From Colius striatus (Eukaryota; Chordata; Aves; Coliiformes; Coliidae), in contig NC_084774.1 of the NCBI RefSeq assembly GCF_028858725.1, positions 1,514,001 to 1,578,000 of the forward strand: a stretch of 64,000 nt of DNA, given 5' to 3'. A program made the translations under genes and the position numbers. Shown here piece by piece: positions 63,301 to 64,000 of this stretch (the stretch's first letter is position 1; the number at the start of each line of letters is the position of its first letter). The notes beneath the pieces were generated by a model, which did no database searches, was not told where the DNA came from, and saw only the letters and a list, made by a program, of their open reading frames with translations.

Positions 63301-64000
63301 CTGGAGTGGGTTTTACTGCTGTGTTGATGCAAGGGTTGAAACAAGCAACAGAACAAGAGGAAACGGCTTCAAGCTGCACCAAGGGAGGTTCAAGCTGGAT
63401 GTGAGGAGGAATTTCTCTGCTGCCAGGGCTGTCAGGCATTGGAAGGGGCTGCCCAGGGAGCTGCTGGAGTCACCGTCCCTCGAGGGGTTTCAGAGCCGGG
63501 TGGGTGTTGCACTGAGGGCAGTGGGCTGGTGGCTGATGGGGCTGGGACAGAGGCTGCACCCCATGGGCTTAAAGGACTCTCCCAGCTGAAACTACTCTGT
63601 GATTCTAAGGGTGACCTTCCTGGCAGGTGAGCTCTTGCCTGGTAGCTTACTGTCTTTTGCTGTTCAGATTTGTCCAGTTTGTGCTCCAGTGTTGTTGTTT
63701 GAGGGTGAGCCTTTCCCCCTCCTCTTCAGCTGCTCCTCTTATGGTGGTTTTCCCTTTGCACCTCAGACATGCAGCCGTTGTCACCCATCTCTGTCCACGA
63801 GCGCTACAGCTCTCCCACAGCTGGCAGTGCCAAGAGGAGGCTCTTTGGAGATGACAGCCCAAAAAAAACACAGATGGAGCAAATGTTAACTGAAGGAACT
63901 AAGCTGACAATTGCTCCAGCATCAAGCATTGCTGCTGAAAACACATCAGCTTCTGCTGGCCACACAGTGCTGACCATGACCACAGCCACAGCGCCGGGCA
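48198..64000 (+). CDS. RBL1: RBL1 (p107), retinoblastoma-like pocket protein 1 (3'-partial, 15 exons)
   Basis: A nuclear transcriptional corepressor that binds E2F4/E2F5 and forms DREAM with MuvB in quiescent cells; it is inactivated by cyclin-CDK phosphorylation. Exons join in frame to 698 residues and the window ends inside coding sequence. Order: N-terminal cyclin-like fold (about 40-265), linker, pocket A (about 350-575), then the spacer. The spacer carries KRRLFG at 63832-63849, the RXL docking motif by which p107 binds cyclin A/E-CDK2. Pocket B and the C-terminus lie beyond 64000. Identity as RBL1 rather than RBL2 rests on [40 protein letters not shown] and [11 protein letters not shown]. 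The ATG at 48198 has a strong Kozak context (GCCGCCATGG). The N-terminus is about 15 residues shorter than the mammalian form I recall. The preceding gene is CHD6, same strand. Confidence 0.96.
48309..48379 (+). other. RBL1: 71-bp GC-rich intron 1 of RBL1
   Basis: A very short intron with G-runs throughout (GGGGCGGGGCCGGGGCGGG and further runs) and a GCTCCGCAG acceptor. Confidence 0.85.
48380..48513 (+). CDS. RBL1: RBL1 exon 2
   Basis: Forty-four codons plus two bases: [20 protein letters not shown], then [13 protein letters not shown]. Separated from exon 1 by only 71 bp. Confidence 0.95.
48514..49258 (+). other. RBL1 intron 2, 5' part: no recognised feature
   Basis: Unique sequence. 48514-48740 continues the CpG-rich promoter region; the remainder is ordinary intron. 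Confidence 0.5.
49259..49610 (+). repeat. 12-bp CT-repeat tract abutting RBL1 exon 3
   Basis: Tandem CCTCCCTTCCTT units (12 bp), with TTTGCTCCCTTC variants in the first 100 bp. The tract contains no adenine at all and is pure C/T from 49355 to 49610, running straight into the AG acceptor. Confidence 0.96.
49613..49813 (+). CDS. RBL1: RBL1 exon 3
   Basis: Sixty-six full codons, [20 protein letters not shown] and then [20 protein letters not shown]. The acceptor AG at 49611-49612 directly abuts a long CT-repeat tract. Confidence 0.95.
50231..50603 (-). mobile_element. CR1 LINE 3' end, - orientation
   Basis: AATCACAGAGTCATTTGGTT start, then the reversed CCAGCTCCCTGGGCAGCCTG block; same subfamily as 27409 and 54217. 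Confidence 0.87.
51211..51275 (+). CDS. RBL1: RBL1 exon 4
   Basis: Twenty-one full codons, [21 protein letters not shown], part of the cyclin-like N-terminal fold. Confidence 0.94.
51365..51493 (+). CDS. RBL1: RBL1 exon 5
   Basis: Forty-two full codons, [20 protein letters not shown] and [16 protein letters not shown]. Only 89 bp of intron before it. Confidence 0.95.
51596..51756 (+). CDS. RBL1: RBL1 exon 6
   Basis: Fifty-three codons; [28 protein letters not shown] is an RBL1/RBL2 signature. Donor GTACAT. Confidence 0.95.
51943..52673 (+). repeat. 11-bp CTCCCTCCTTT array (pure pyrimidine) in RBL1 intron 6
   Basis: About 65 copies of an 11-bp unit, TTCTCCCTCCT (the first few read TTCTCCCTTCT). 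The tract is C/T only for about 730 nt, so the other strand is pure purine. Open frames on both strands are repeat artefacts with an 11-residue period. Confidence 0.97.
52674..53089 (+). other. RBL1 intron 6, 3' part: no recognised feature
   Basis: Unique AT-normal intron to the TTTATTCTCAG acceptor. Confidence 0.5.
53090..53139 (+). CDS. RBL1: RBL1 exon 7
   Basis: Sixteen codons plus two bases, [16 protein letters not shown]; consensus GTAAGT donor. Confidence 0.93.
53140..54216 (+). other. RBL1 intron 7, 5' part: no recognised feature
   Basis: Unique-looking intron with no exon or repeat recognised. Confidence 0.5.
54217..54838 (-). mobile_element. CR1 LINE 3' end, - orientation (longest copy)
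   Basis: ATAGAATCACACAATCATTT start through CCCTTGAAGCTGCTGCAGCC to GGCCACGCTGCAGCCCCTCA and TTCTTGAGGTTAAACTTCAA; about 620 bp. Confidence 0.87.
55327..55513 (+). CDS. RBL1: RBL1 exon 8
   Basis: Sixty-two codons; [20 protein letters not shown] then [14 protein letters not shown] and HLQQHFEK. Confidence 0.95.
55548..55780 (+). mobile_element. CR1 LINE 3' end, + orientation
   Basis: CCCAGGGAGCTGGGGCAGTG to CTATGATTCTATGAG, followed by a second CR1-like tip (GGTTGGACTCGATGAGCTTA). Located in intron 8, 35 nt after exon 8. Confidence 0.83.
55997..56163 (+). CDS. RBL1: RBL1 exon 9 (entry to pocket A)
   Basis: Fifty-five codons plus two bases; [20 protein letters not shown] with a proline-directed CDK site (STPLTGRR), then [20 protein letters not shown]. 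Confidence 0.95.
56164..57387 (+). other. RBL1 intron 9, 5' part: no recognised feature
   Basis: AT-normal unique intron; nothing recognised. Confidence 0.5.
57388..57667 (+). mobile_element. CR1 LINE 3' end, + orientation
   Basis: GGGATGGCCAGTGACAGGAC to GAGACTCTGTGATTCTGT; close relative of the copy at 47185. Confidence 0.87.
58031..58143 (+). CDS. RBL1: RBL1 exon 10 (pocket A)
   Basis: Thirty-seven full codons from [10 protein letters not shown] to TDEQPGSHI. The first half differs from the mammalian sequence I recall more than its neighbours do. Confidence 0.93.
58144..59279 (+). other. RBL1 introns 10 and 11: no recognised feature
   Basis: 58144-58645 and 58750-59279 contain no repeat or extra exon that I recognise. 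Confidence 0.5.
58646..58749 (+). CDS. RBL1: RBL1 exon 11 (pocket A)
   Basis: Thirty-four codons plus a split aspartate; [20 protein letters not shown] then [12 protein letters not shown]. Donor GTAAGT. Confidence 0.95.
59280..59417 (+). CDS. RBL1: RBL1 exon 12 (pocket A)
   Basis: Forty-six codons; [34 protein letters not shown] is a core helix pair of pocket A. Confidence 0.95.
59418..60374 (+). other. RBL1 intron 12, 5' part: no recognised feature
   Basis: AT-rich unique intron. 60170-60360 leads into the CR1 and may be part of it (GGGCAGCAGATGGAGGAAAA). Confidence 0.45.
60375..60905 (+). mobile_element. CR1 LINE 3' end, + orientation
   Basis: CTGCCCTGCTGAGGCCTCAT, CCAGTTCTGGGCTCCCCAGC, CCCAGGGAGCGTGTGGAGGC and CATTTGGAGAGTCTGTGGCT; about 530 bp. 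Confidence 0.85.
61619..61783 (+). CDS. RBL1: RBL1 exon 13 (end of pocket A)
   Basis: Fifty-five codons; [33 protein letters not shown] to VPTCEE. Confidence 0.95.
61860..62890 (-). mobile_element. Avian ERV solo-LTR-like element in RBL1 intron 13, antisense
   Basis: About 1 kb with multiple internal 35-50-bp imperfect repeats of the TGGGTCCTTCCCACAAACTG / TGCTCCAATGTGGGCTTCCC type, and ends matching an abundant avian LTR (GTAGTTACTGCAGTGGGTTG at one end, CTGCTACCAAAACCCACCCA at the other). No retroviral coding sequence is present. Orientation and subfamily are inferred from memory. Confidence 0.7.
62946..63081 (+). CDS. RBL1: RBL1 exon 14 (start of spacer)
   Basis: Forty-five codons plus one base; [18 protein letters not shown] contains proline-directed serine sites typical of the p107 spacer. 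Confidence 0.93.
63345..63606 (+). mobile_element. CR1 LINE 3' end, + orientation
   Basis: ACAAGAGGAAACGGCTTCAA, TTCAAGCTGGATGTGAGGAG and an ACTACTCTGTGATTCTAAG tail; a different CR1 subfamily from most other copies here. Confidence 0.85.
63767..64000 (+). CDS. RBL1: RBL1 exon 15 (partial, cyclin-docking RXL motif)
   Basis: Seventy-seven codons visible, cut by the window end; [20 protein letters not shown] then KRRLFG, the cyclin A/E docking site. No donor is reached. Confidence 0.93.

Overview
The window is from a bird genome. It is GC-rich and dense in short introns, minisatellites and CR1 LINE 3' ends. Two further stretches look like avian endogenous-retrovirus LTR sequence (one antisense). 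The density suggests a GC-rich microchromosome, probably chromosome-20-like, and the LTR types suggest a neoavian, perhaps a songbird. The species assignment is inference only.

Two protein-coding genes lie head-to-tail on the + strand. The first, at 348-42993 plus a 3'UTR to about 45560, is CHD6, a subfamily III chromodomain helicase DNA-binding protein (ATP-dependent chromatin remodeller). Its 5' end lies upstream of the window. Thirty-four coding exons join in frame with GT/AG boundaries to give 2514 residues and a stop. In order they encode a basic N-terminal linker, two chromodomains, a two-lobed Snf2 helicase, a SANT/SLIDE-like region, an acidic low-complexity middle and a conserved C-terminal region. 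The second gene, from 48198 to beyond the window end, is RBL1 (p107), a retinoblastoma-family pocket protein that represses E2F targets. Fifteen exons (698 residues) are present, reaching into the spacer between pocket A and pocket B. A CpG-rich promoter with about 18 GC boxes and an E2F-type site precedes its start codon.

Layout: 1-16 kb holds the CHD6 chromodomain and helicase exons. 16.9-23.2 kb is one intron dominated by two tandem arrays, including a roughly 3.1 kb array of 39/44/49/54-bp units. 23.7-25.4 kb and 28.9-30.0 kb are further intronic minisatellites. 26-43 kb holds the CHD6 C-terminal half, with a 1.56 kb exon at 31953-33512. 43.0-45.6 kb is the AT-richer 3'UTR. 45.8-48.2 kb is intergenic: a 46-bp minisatellite, a CR1 end and the RBL1 promoter. 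48.2-64 kb is RBL1.

No RNA genes, CRISPR arrays or prokaryotic features were seen. The most unusual signals are intronic DNA and RNA structure. They are: a 352-nt stretch with no adenine directly before the RBL1 exon 3 acceptor; a roughly 730-nt pure pyrimidine tract in RBL1 intron 6; a perfect 46-bp inverted repeat with a 2-nt spacer in CHD6 intron 33; and the large G-quadruplex-compatible array in CHD6 intron 19. Exon and intron numbers are local to this window. All homology statements come from recognising the protein families by eye, not from a search.
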